Positions 54,795 through 62,369 of a stretch of 64,000 bases of DNA are shown one piece after another. Location of the stretch: NCBI GenBank assembly GCA_947253655.1, contig CAMYAE010000001.1, positions 62,001-126,000 on the forward strand, written 5' to 3'. Source of the DNA: an uncultured Bacteroidales bacterium. Lineage in GTDB: Bacteria > Bacteroidota > Bacteroidia > Bacteroidales > UBA932. A program made the translations under genes and the position numbers. The stretch's first letter is position 1. Each line of letters begins with the position of its first letter. The notes under the pieces were generated by a model that did not search any database, was not told the origin of the DNA, and saw only the letters and a list, made by a program, of their open reading frames with translations.

Positions 54795-54820
54795 AAAAAG
54801 GACTTCTGTTCGTCCTTTTT
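54795..54820. terminator. Terminator between the DUF1016 and hemerythrin regions
   Basis: AAAAAGGAC and GTCCTTTTT form a perfect 9-base-pair stem around an 8-base loop. The A and T tracts make it usable from both strands, chiefly for the nuclease gene ending at 54840. Confidence 0.75.
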
Positions 54821-54839
54821 CATCGCCTGTGAAGTCCTC

Positions 54840-55853
54840 TTATTTATTTTCTATAAGAGCTTTCAACTCATCCTTGTTTGGCAGCACTGTTTGATATTTA
54901 CTGGCGAATATCGGGTTTGTCTCATCTGGAAGGGTCATTTCCACAAGTGCATCTTTCTTGTCCCTGCAAAGTACAATGCCTATGGTCTTATTCTCGTCTG
55001 GTAGTTTCACACAACGGTCGTAATAATGTACATACATCTGCATCTGTCCCAAATCCTGATGTTTCAACTGACCTATTTTCAAATCCACCAAAACAAAAGC
55101 CCGAAGCAGTCTGTTATAAAATACAAGGTCAACGAAGTAATGGTCCTCGTCAATGGTTATCCGTTGTTGTCTGCCGACAAAGGTAAACCCTTTCCCAAGT
55201 TCGAGAAGAAATGATTGAAGTTCATCTATAAGACTTTGTTCCAGTCTGCTTTCACTATATTCCGGCAATTCCTTGAGACCAGTGAATTCAAGGATATAAG
55301 GATCTTTCAGTATATCCTCCGGCTTTTCGACAACTTGTCCTTTCTTTGACAGTTCAAGAATCTTGTTCTTATCACGGCTCAATGCGAGTCTTTGATAAAG
55401 AGCCGAGTCAAACTGCCTGTTTAGTTCTTTCACACTCCATTTGTTATTTGCAGCCTCAATCTCGTAGAATTCCCGTTCCTTAGGATCGGAAATCCGCATA
55501 AGTCTTATGTAATGTGTCCAGCTCAGAGATTGCGAAATCGTCGATTTCGCAATCTTATATGTCAAGTAGAACTGTCGCATCAGTTCAAGGTTCCTTTTTG
55601 AAAATCCTTTCCCGAAACGCCCTGAAAGAGACTCCGACAAGTGAACGAGCAGATATTGCCCATAATCTGCTTGACTTTCCCCTTTCTGTTCCTGCTCGAC
55701 AATCCTGCGGCCGATCTCGAAGTAAGTCATAAGCATAGTGGTGTTCACCTGCTTGACGACATCTTTTCTGGCAGCCTCAAGCAATTCCTTGATGCCAGTT
55801 ATAAACTGCCCCTCCGTAAGAGGTGACTGTGCTATAATATCGTTATTAATCAT
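54840..55853 (-). CDS. DUF1016 family PD-(D/E)XK nuclease (YhcG-like)
   Basis: 337 aa. The N-terminal DUF1016_N region begins TEGQFITGIKELLEAARKDV and includes YFEIGRRIVEQEQKG. The C-terminal PD-(D/E)XK nuclease core is visible as DEDHYFVDLVFYNRLLRAFVLVDLKIG (positions 237-263), where the first Asp and the DLK triad lie, followed by the QMQMYVHYYD helix (here LGQMQMYVHYYD). Family members are common passenger genes in restriction loci and genomic islands; the role is not settled. It stands alone, flanked by duplicated manC-leader DNA, which suggests recent gain. Confidence 0.9.
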   Translation of the reverse strand: MINNDIIAQSPLTEGQFITGIKELLEAARKDVVKQVNTTMLMTYFEIGRRIVEQEQKGESQADYGQYLLVHLSESLSGRFGKGFSKRNLELMRQFYLTYKIAKSTISQSLSWTHYIRLMRISDPKEREFYEIEAANNKWSVKELNRQFDSALYQRLALSRDKNKILELSKKGQVVEKPEDILKDPYILEFTGLKELPEYSESRLEQSLIDELQSFLLELGKGFTFVGRQQRITIDEDHYFVDLVFYNRLLRAFVLVDLKIGQLKHQDLGQMQMYVHYYDRCVKLPDENKTIGIVLCRDKKDALVEMTLPDETNPIFASKYQTVLPNKDELKALIENK

Positions 55854-56038
55854 TATTCAGAGAATATTATATGTTATCAGGTTGATTGTCAATATCAGAG
55901 GAGAGCAACACATCATGACAAGTTGTTATTTTGAGTCCATAATTATTAAGGTGTTGCTAAAAAAGAATTAAACCATATATTTTTACGTTTTATAGGTATC
56001 ATTGAATAAAAACAAAGATAGAAAAAGCATTTTACAAT

Positions 56039-56070
56039 ATCGGAAGTTTGACACTTGAATTGATTAGAAA
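56039..56070. repeat. Direct repeat flanking the nuclease gene (right copy)
   Basis: 28 of 32 bases match 54694-54725 in the same orientation. The pair brackets the DUF1016 gene. Confidence 0.7.
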
Positions 56071-56157
56071 AAATCCAAAGCTCCTCAAATCGCCATTACA
56101 GCAGTCTGGGGACTTGAATTATCCTTGATTCAACAAGATCTAAGTGTCAAAGACAGG

Positions 56158-56202
56158 AAGTTAGCGATTTTTTGCCGAAAATTGATTAATTTTGGAAAAA
56201 AT
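56158..56202 (+). promoter_or_regulatory. Leader and promoter region of manC (copy 3)
   Basis: It contains TAATTTTG (56187-56194), a match to TAnnTTTG, 15 bases before the ATG. 44 of 45 bases recur at 54647-54691, and a decayed version at 53073-53090. Confidence 0.6.
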
Positions 56203-56208
56203 TGAGCA

Positions 56209-57276
56209 ATGGATACACATGTGGTAATCATGGCAGGAGGAGTGGGCAGCAGACTGTGGCCAATCAGCACACCCGGGACCCCGAAACAGTTCATAGATGT
56301 ACTCGGCGTCGGCAAGACAATGATACAGATGACTGTGGAGCGCTTCCTGCAGGTGGCTCCCATTGAAAAATTCTGGGTAGTGACTTCCGGAAAATATGTT
56401 GACACTGTAAGAATGCAGTTGCCGGATATCCCGGAAGAACAGATACTTGCAGAGCCGGAGCCGAGAAATACGGCACCATGCATCGCCTACGCGTGCTGGA
56501 AAATTGCGAAGAAATACCCTGACGCCAATGTCATAGTCACCCCATCCGACGCCCTTGTGCTGAATACGGACGCTTTTGCCGAACTGATGAGGACGGCTGT
56601 AGACGCAGTGGACGGCTCTGACAAAATCGTGACTGTCGGCATCAGGCCCACAAGGCCGGAAACAGGGTACGGATATATATATTCGGAAGAAAATGTCGGC
56701 AATGGAATTGCCAAGGTGTCTTCTTTCAAGGAAAAGCCTGACCATAAGACGGCAAAGGAATATTATGAATCCGGAAAATATTTCTGGAATGCCGGCATAT
56801 TCGTATGGAATGTCAAGACTGTTATGTCGGAAATGTGGGAACACTCTCCACAGATATCGGCCATTATGGAACAGCTTTCGCATTCGCTGTTCACTCCGGC
56901 CGAGAAAGTTGCCCTTATGGAACTTTTCCCGCAGTGCGAAAAGATATCCATAGACTACGCTGTAATGGAAAAATCCGAAAACATCTATCTGCTTGCAGGA
57001 GATATCGGCTGGAGCGATTTGGGCACCTGGGGTTCCGTCAAGGAACATATTGCTGCAGATGAGAACGGCAACAGCCATATTGGCCGGGATGTCCGCCTGT
57101 TCGACTGCAAGAATTGCATTGTCCACGTAGAAGAAGAGAAAACCGTTGTGCTTGAGGGCCTTGACGGCTATATTGTGGCAGTGCACTCAGGGGATGTACT
57201 TGTGTGCCGCTTGTCCGAAGAACAGAACATCAAGTCCTATTCAAAAAAGAAAATCAGAGATTTTAAGAAAAAATAA
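56209..57276 (+). CDS. manC: Mannose-1-phosphate guanylyltransferase
   Basis: 355 aa enzyme that makes GDP-mannose from GTP and mannose-1-phosphate for glycan synthesis. The pyrophosphorylase signature is VIMAGGVGSRLWPIST (residues 6-21), then TPKQFIDVLG, EPEPRNTAPCIAYA (about 82-95) and PSDALV. The short form lacks the cupin-type isomerase domain of bifunctional ManC. Its stop and the next start share a base (TAATG), which predicts coupling with the phosphoesterase gene. A broken partial copy lies 3 kb upstream. Confidence 0.96.
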   Translation: MDTHVVIMAGGVGSRLWPISTPGTPKQFIDVLGVGKTMIQMTVERFLQVAPIEKFWVVTSGKYVDTVRMQLPDIPEEQILAEPEPRNTAPCIAYACWKIAKKYPDANVIVTPSDALVLNTDAFAELMRTAVDAVDGSDKIVTVGIRPTRPETGYGYIYSEENVGNGIAKVSSFKEKPDHKTAKEYYESGKYFWNAGIFVWNVKTVMSEMWEHSPQISAIMEQLSHSLFTPAEKVALMELFPQCEKISIDYAVMEKSENIYLLAGDIGWSDLGTWGSVKEHIAADENGNSHIGRDVRLFDCKNCIVHVEEEKTVVLEGLDGYIVAVHSGDVLVCRLSEEQNIKSYSKKKIRDFKKK

Positions 57277-58061
57277 TGGCAATTAAAAAGTTTTACAAGA
57301 CGGTAGTGATTTCAGATGTTCATTTGGGGGCGCAACACTCCAAACTGAAAGAAGTCACTAAGTTCTTGAATTCTGTCCGTTGCGAACGTCTTGTTTTAGA
57401 CGGTGACATCATCGATGGCTGGCAACTGAAAAAGAACAAAGGCAAATGGACCGTAATGGAATCGGCCTTTTTTCACGCCATAATGAAGATGATGGAGCAG
57501 GACAGCACCGATGTTATTTATGTTGTAGGCAATCACGATGATTTTCTTGCACCTATTGTTCCTTCAAGCCTTTTCAACATTCAGGTGGTAAACGAATATC
57601 TTATTGAGGACAGTTCCGGAAGATATGTGATAATTCACGGGCACGCATTTGACAGCATAACCTCCGGGATGCGCTGGTTGGCCAAACTCGGCGATGTGGC
57701 CTATAATCTGCTGCTTAAAATCAACTATCGGTGGAACAGGGCGAGGGAGAGCAGGGGAAAGGACGGCTATTCTTTCTCGAAAGCCGCAAAGCAGGCCGTA
57801 AAGAATACGGTAAACATGATTTCAGGCTTCGAGGCAGACATAGCTTCTTTTGCAGCCGCCAAACGGTGTGACGGCATTATTTGCGGACATATTCATCATC
57901 CCGAAGACAAAATTCTTAAAGGCGGCATCAGGTATCTGAACTCCGGAGATTGGGTGGAAACCCTTTCTGCTGTTGTGGAAAGCACGGAGGATGAATGGTC
58001 TGTGGTGTATTATAAGGATTTTTTCGACGACGGATTGAATAATAAAAAAGAAGATCAGTAA
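57276..58061 (+). CDS. LpxH-like metallophosphoesterase
   Basis: 261 aa calcineurin-like phosphoesterase of the UDP-2,3-diacylglucosamine pyrophosphatase type. Metal-binding motifs are SDVHLG (D14, H16), DGDIIDGW (about 42-49), GNHDD (about 90-94) and GHIHH (about 207-211). A helical insertion (WNRARESRGKDGYSFSKAAK) fits the LpxH cap region. It may act in lipid A synthesis, or on another sugar-lipid diphosphate given its glycosyltransferase partner. It is joined by TAATG overlaps on both sides. Confidence 0.88.
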   Translation: MAIKKFYKTVVISDVHLGAQHSKLKEVTKFLNSVRCERLVLDGDIIDGWQLKKNKGKWTVMESAFFHAIMKMMEQDSTDVIYVVGNHDDFLAPIVPSSLFNIQVVNEYLIEDSSGRYVIIHGHAFDSITSGMRWLAKLGDVAYNLLLKINYRWNRARESRGKDGYSFSKAAKQAVKNTVNMISGFEADIASFAAAKRCDGIICGHIHHPEDKILKGGIRYLNSGDWVETLSAVVESTEDEWSVVYYKDFFDDGLNNKKEDQ

Positions 58062-59134
58062 TGCGTTATCTTTTTATTGTGCAGGGTGAAGGCAGAGGAC
58101 ACCTCACCCAGGCAATCACTATGGAGAGGATGTTGCTCAAACACGGACATCAGGTGACGGGAGTCCTTGTGGGCAATAATTCCGGCAGTGGGCTGCCTGC
58201 TTTTTTCAAGGAACAGATCCATGCTCCGGTTACCTGTTTCAACACAGTGACCTTTGTCCCCTCAGCGAAAAACAAGAGGCCGAATATGGTCAGGACATTT
58301 GTCAGGAATACCTTTTTGTGGTTTAAGTTCATGCCGTCGCTCAAGAAGATAAAGAATGCCATAAACACCTCCGGTGCCGATGCCGTAATCAACTTTTATG
58401 AGGCTTTGGGGACAATGGCCTATCTGTCTTCAGGAAAAAAGATACCGATGATAACTGTGGCTCATCAGTTCCTCTTTCTTCATAAAGACATGGACATACC
58501 TGAAATCGGTTATGAGGGGCATCACACCTTAAATCTGTTTTCTGCCATGATTGCAAAAGGAGCCTCTAAAATCCTTGCACTGTCTTTCAGGCCAATGGAA
58601 AATGACGATAAAAGGAAAATCAAAGTCGTTCCTCCTCTGCTGAGGGCAGAGGTCCTGGAGGCCGAGCCGTCCGACGGAGATTATATTTTGGGATATATGG
58701 TAAATGCCGGCTTCGCCGAAGAGGTCGAGGCCTGGCATTCGGCCCATCCGGAAATCCCGCTCCATTTCTTCTGGGACAACAAATCTCACGGCGAGGTCTA
58801 TAAGGTTGATGACAACCTGACATTCTATTACCTAAATGACAAGGAGTTCCTCAGGCAAATGGCCGGTTGTAGGGCTTATGCCTCAACAGCAGGTTTCGAG
58901 TCGATTTGCGAAGCCATGTACATGGGCAAGCCGCTAATGATGGTGCCGTCTCATATCGAGCAGAAATGCAATGCTTTTGATGCTACAAAAGATAAAGCGG
59001 CAGTGTCTTCTGACAAATTCGATTTGAATGTGCTCATACGTTTTGCCGAAAATGAATTCAGGCGGGACACAGGTTTTCCTTCCTGGGTGCATTCGGCGGA
59101 AGATATGATAATAAGAGAACTTGAAGATATTTAA
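58061..59134 (+). CDS. GT-B glycosyltransferase, MurG/MGT-like
   Basis: 357 aa. The opening MRYLFIVQGEGRGHLTQAITM (1-21) is the glycine-rich loop of GT28/MGT-like GT-B enzymes, and the donor site is seen in YASTAGFESICEAMYMGKPLMMVPSHIEQKCNA (positions 289-321). It likely transfers a sugar to a lipid acceptor at the inner face of the membrane. It is translationally coupled to the LpxH-like gene and, through it, to manC, so GDP-mannose as donor is plausible but unproven. Confidence 0.87.
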   Translation: MRYLFIVQGEGRGHLTQAITMERMLLKHGHQVTGVLVGNNSGSGLPAFFKEQIHAPVTCFNTVTFVPSAKNKRPNMVRTFVRNTFLWFKFMPSLKKIKNAINTSGADAVINFYEALGTMAYLSSGKKIPMITVAHQFLFLHKDMDIPEIGYEGHHTLNLFSAMIAKGASKILALSFRPMENDDKRKIKVVPPLLRAEVLEAEPSDGDYILGYMVNAGFAEEVEAWHSAHPEIPLHFFWDNKSHGEVYKVDDNLTFYYLNDKEFLRQMAGCRAYASTAGFESICEAMYMGKPLMMVPSHIEQKCNAFDATKDKAAVSSDKFDLNVLIRFAENEFRRDTGFPSWVHSAEDMIIRELEDI

Positions 59135-59153
59135 TCAAAAAAGTCCGGAAAAA

Positions 59154-59185
59154 TTTGGAGTTTTAAATCATAAGGCATACCTTTG
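59154..59185 (+). promoter_or_regulatory. Consensus promoter of the tRNA-Lys pair
   Basis: TTTG (59154-59157), a 20-base spacer and TACCTTTG (59178-59185) match the Bacteroidota -33/-7 consensus exactly. Transcription should start near 59192, about 30 bases before the first tRNA. Confidence 0.85.
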
Positions 59186-59222
59186 CATTCCCGATTTCAA
59201 AATCTGGTCGGTGACCTTGGAA

Positions 59223-59295
59223 GATTCGTTAGCTCAGTTGGTAGAGCACAACACTTTTAATGTTGGGGTCTCGGGTTCGAGCCCCGAACGGATCA
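59223..59295 (+). tRNA. tRNA-Lys (anticodon TTT)
   Basis: 73 bases that fold as a full cloverleaf: acceptor GATTCGT/ACGGATC with one T-G pair, D arm GCTC/GAGC, anticodon arm CAACA/TGTTG with loop CTTTTAA, and T arm CGGG-type with TTCGAGC loop. No CCA is encoded. Confidence 0.96.
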
Positions 59296-59324
59296 CAAAC
59301 CGTGAATTTTGAATCACGGACACT

Positions 59325-59397
59325 GCTTCCTTAGCTCAGTTGGTAGAGCACAGCACTCTTAATGCCGGGGTCTAGGGTTCGAGCCCCTAAGGGAGCA
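59325..59397 (+). tRNA. tRNA-Lys (anticodon CTT)
   Basis: 73 bases: acceptor GCTTCCT/AGGGAGC, D arm identical to the previous tRNA, loop CTCTTAA with anticodon CTT, T stem TAGGG/CCCTA. The anticodon stem CAGCA/TGCCG holds an A-C mismatch at positions 28-42. No CCA is encoded. Confidence 0.93.
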
Positions 59398-59403
59398 CAG
59401 ATA

Positions 59404-59443
59404 AGACCGTATATCCAAAAGGTATGCGGTCTCGTCTTTTTTA
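59404..59443 (+). terminator. Terminator after the tRNA pair
   Basis: AGACCG...CGGTCT close a stem-loop (59404-59432) with further pairing across TATATCC/GGTATG, followed by a T run (59435-59442). Confidence 0.85.
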
Positions 59444-59519
59444 TTGTCCGGTATGCTTTTGTTAATAAAACTGTGGATAAATCCTGAACAGACATTGTGC
59501 TTACAAGTGAATTCTGTCA

Positions 59520-59624
59520 TATATTTGTAATGATATAACAATTCCCCAATGAGACTATCTCACAGCATATACAAATATATTATCAGCTAAACCATATCGG
59601 CTCCGGAGCAGCGTCTTCGGAGCC
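59520..59624 (+). promoter_or_regulatory. Leader of the nucleobase operon: -7 element and hairpin
   Basis: TATATTTG at 59520-59527 fits the -7 consensus; a TTG at 59495-59497 gives a loose -33 at 22 bases. About 70 bases later GGCTCCG (59599-59605) pairs with CGGAGCC (59618-59624), followed by TTATTATT, just 16 bases before the uraA start. It could act as an attenuator or affect ribosome access. Confidence 0.5.
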
Positions 59625-59640
59625 TTATTATTGCAGAAAG

Positions 59641-60993
59641 ATGAAGAACACACAAGCAATTTACGATGCAAGGGTTATGGGACGCGGCAAAATGCTGGTT
59701 CTCGGCCTTCAACACATGTTCGCCATGTTCGGGGCGACAGTCCTTGTTCCGGTCATTACCGGTCTCTCGATGTCAGCGACCCTGCTGTTCGCAGGAGTAG
59801 GCACTCTGATTTTTCACGCCTGCACCAAATTCAGGGTTCCGGCTTTTCTCGGCTCCTCCTTTGCTTTCCTCGGCGGATATGCCACCGTCGTCCAAATGGG
59901 ACAGACCGCCGGTCTCTCCCTGCAACAGTCCTTGCCTTATGCCTGTATAGGAGTGTTCTGTGCCGGTCTGATATACTTTATCCTCGCCGGACTTTTCGCT
60001 GCATTCGGGGCCAGGAAAGTAATGAGATTTTTCCCTCCTATCGTCACCGGCCCTATAATCATCGCCATAGGTCTGACCTTGTCCGGCTCTGCAATAAGCA
60101 ACTGCTCGAATAATTGGTGGATTGCCCTTGTGGCCATTGCAATAATAATAGTATGCAATATATGGGGTAAAGGAATGATAAAGATCATACCGATATTGCT
60201 TGGTGTGGCAGGCTCATATATAGTTGCAGCATTATTCAACTTGTGCGACTTCACCAAAGTCAGCGAAGCCGCTTGGATAGGTGTCCCGTTCCAAATGGAA
60301 AATACGGCTTTCGCAGTGTTCCGTAACCCTGATTGGGGACTGATCGTCGCAGCTGTAATCGCTATAATACCGATTTCCCTGGCGACGATGATGGAGCATA
60401 TCGGAGATATATGTGCCATTTCCTCCACCACCGGCATCAATTACCTCGAAAATCCTGGACTGCACAGGACTCTTATGGGAGACGGACTTGCCACAGCCAT
60501 AGCTTCCCTGTTCGGAGCTCCTGCCAACACCACATACGGTGAAAACACCGGAGTTCTTAATCTCACCAAAGTCTATGACCCTAAGGTGGTAAGAATTGCG
60601 GCAGTGTTTGCAATCATCCTGTCTTTCTGCCCTAAATTCTCCGCCATAATCAGTTCCATGCCCGCAGCCACAATCGGCGGCGTCTCATTGGTGCTATATG
60701 GTATGATATCTGCCGTCGGCGTGCGGAACGTGGTTGAAAACCAGGTAGACTTTACCGCTTCAAGGAATGTCATTGTAGCAGCCCTTATCTTAGTGCTTGC
60801 AATAGGTATTAAATACGGAGCAAATGACAGTGTGTCAATAGGTTTCACCTCTCTGTCCGGTCTTGCGGTCGCAGCCCTTGTCGGCATATTCCTCAATGCA
60901 GTGCTTCCGGGCAAGGACTATGAATTCGGCAAGAACGATCAGGGGGACGAGTCCGTCAATTTCGGTATGACAAGAGGTAGGGAAAAATTATGA
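59641..60993 (+). CDS. uraA: Uracil permease (NCS2 family)
   Basis: 450 aa transporter with about 12-14 helices. GLQHMFAMFGATVLVPVITGL (22-42), MMEHIGDICAISS (with the Glu-His that contacts the base, near 248-260) and APANTTYGENTGVLNLTKV are UraA landmarks. It should import uracil by proton symport. It is first in a salvage operon and overlaps apt by ATGA. Confidence 0.94.
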   Translation: MKNTQAIYDARVMGRGKMLVLGLQHMFAMFGATVLVPVITGLSMSATLLFAGVGTLIFHACTKFRVPAFLGSSFAFLGGYATVVQMGQTAGLSLQQSLPYACIGVFCAGLIYFILAGLFAAFGARKVMRFFPPIVTGPIIIAIGLTLSGSAISNCSNNWWIALVAIAIIIVCNIWGKGMIKIIPILLGVAGSYIVAALFNLCDFTKVSEAAWIGVPFQMENTAFAVFRNPDWGLIVAAVIAIIPISLATMMEHIGDICAISSTTGINYLENPGLHRTLMGDGLATAIASLFGAPANTTYGENTGVLNLTKVYDPKVVRIAAVFAIILSFCPKFSAIISSMPAATIGGVSLVLYGMISAVGVRNVVENQVDFTASRNVIVAALILVLAIGIKYGANDSVSIGFTSLSGLAVAALVGIFLNAVLPGKDYEFGKNDQGDESVNFGMTRGREKL

Positions 60994-61511
60994 ATATAGA
61001 AGAAATCAAATCCTGTTTCAGGACAGTCAAGGATTTTCCGGTTAAGGGAATATTGTTTTATGATATAACCACGATGCTTAAAAATCCGGAGGCCCTTAGG
61101 TCAGTATCAGACATTCTCTACGAGACCTATAAGGACAAAGGCATTACGAAAGTTGTAGGCCTGGAATCGCGAGGCTTCATTTTGGGGGCTGACCTGGCAA
61201 TCCGTATCGGAGCAGGCTTTGTGCCAATACGCAAACCCGGCAAGCTTCCAGCAGCCAAATTGTCCCAGTCTTACAATAAGGAATACGGTGTGGATACGAT
61301 CGAGCTTCATCAGGATGCCATATCCGAAGATGATATTGTGCTTATGCACGATGACCTCCTTGCCACGGGAGGCTCTGCTGTTGCCGCTTTGTCGCTTATA
61401 GAAAGGGCAAATCCTAAGAAGATATTTGCGAATTTTATCGTGGAGCTGGAGGCTCTCGGCGGCAGAAAACTGCTTGGGGACATTGAGACGGTTTCCATAG
61501 TCAAATTCTGA
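60990..61511 (+). CDS. apt: Adenine phosphoribosyltransferase
   Basis: 173 aa cytosolic enzyme that makes AMP from adenine and PRPP. The PRPP-binding motif is VLMHDDLLATGGSAVAAL (about 115-132), and GLESRGFILGADLA holds the conserved loop near residue 54. The start overlaps the uraA stop (ATGA), so translation is coupled. Next is an outer-membrane channel gene after 45 bases. Confidence 0.97.
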   Translation: MNIEEIKSCFRTVKDFPVKGILFYDITTMLKNPEALRSVSDILYETYKDKGITKVVGLESRGFILGADLAIRIGAGFVPIRKPGKLPAAKLSQSYNKEYGVDTIELHQDAISEDDIVLMHDDLLATGGSAVAALSLIERANPKKIFANFIVELEALGGRKLLGDIETVSIVKF

Positions 61512-61556
61512 TAAATCCTTTTATTCAATTTATATAAAGTTCATAAATTACATTTT

Positions 61557-62357
61557 ATGTCTAAAAAAATCATTTTTGCTGCTGCGGCAGTATTGTTTGC
61601 TTTTGCTCAAAGAGCCGATGCACAGACCAATCTCCAGGTTTTCTACGATTTCGGAAAGGATCGCGGACATGTAACGACCACTCTCGAAGGTTTTTATGGG
61701 GACAAATGGGGTAACACCTTCTTCTTCATAGACCACGACTACAATTCCAAAAATGACAAGAACCATGTCTATGCCCAAAGCGGAACATATATGGAGATTG
61801 CCAGATGCCTCAATTTCTGGCAGGATACCAAACTTGCCCCTCTAAGCCTTCATGTAGAATATAACGGAGGCGTGTATAATGGCTATACGATCAATAACGC
61901 CTTTTTGGCCGGTGTTGACTATTTCCTGCATAGCAAGGATTTCAAGAACACTTTCAACTTCAAGCTGTTGTATAAATATATAAACTATAATAAGGCCCTT
62001 GATTTTTCAGGCGAGCGTCGTAAGAGTTTGGTTCCGTTGCAATTCACATTCGTATGGGGAATGCAGGACTTGTTCGGTGTGACCGGCCTGCGTTTTTCCG
62101 GCTTTGCCGATTTCTGGTTTGAAAGCCATGCGGTTTTCCCTTATCTTAATGACAGAAGTGCCGGATACAGGTCTTTTGATAAAGGCAAGGATTCCGATGT
62201 CGTTTTCCTGACCGAACCTCAAATCTGGTATAATGTAGGCAGACATTTCGGTGTGGATAATCTGAACGTGGGCAGCGAAATAGAACTCTCCTATGACTTC
62301 GGTAGCGGCAAAGGCTTCTTTGTGAGACCGTGTCTCGGCTTAAAATGGGTCTTTTAA
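61557..62357 (+). CDS. Tsx-like outer-membrane protein (DUF5020)
   Basis: 266 aa. A Sec signal (about residues 1-22, cut after RADAQ or nearby) precedes a beta-barrel pattern: alternating strands with aromatic girdles, NLQVFYDFGKDRGHVTTTLE at the start, and terminal ...CLGLKWVF ending in Phe. This matches DUF5020/Tsx-type nucleoside channels of Bacteroidota. Position between apt and a purine permease supports a role in moving nucleosides or nucleobases across the outer membrane. Confidence 0.82.
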   Translation: MSKKIIFAAAAVLFAFAQRADAQTNLQVFYDFGKDRGHVTTTLEGFYGDKWGNTFFFIDHDYNSKNDKNHVYAQSGTYMEIARCLNFWQDTKLAPLSLHVEYNGGVYNGYTINNAFLAGVDYFLHSKDFKNTFNFKLLYKYINYNKALDFSGERRKSLVPLQFTFVWGMQDLFGVTGLRFSGFADFWFESHAVFPYLNDRSAGYRSFDKGKDSDVVFLTEPQIWYNVGRHFGVDNLNVGSEIELSYDFGSGKGFFVRPCLGLKWVF

Positions 62358-62369
62358 TATCTGACGATT

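Larger units (their letters stand above)
55854..56208. other. Gene-free stretch between the nuclease and manC
   Basis: It holds an 8-base inverted repeat AGCAACAC/GTGTTGCT (55904-55911 and 55951-55958), a repeat copy at 56039-56070 and the manC leader at 56158-56202. The remainder is AT-rich with no coding frame that I can support. Confidence 0.6.

Noticed and set aside
54840..55853. A complete restriction-modification or toxin-antitoxin locus around the DUF1016 gene
   Set aside because: No methyltransferase, specificity subunit or antitoxin-like gene lies beside it; the neighbours are a regulator pair and manC.
59444..59640. Purine or preQ1 riboswitch before uraA or queF
   Set aside because: The uraA leader lacks the conserved three-way junction sequences of purine riboswitches, and queF has only a 30-base gap upstream.
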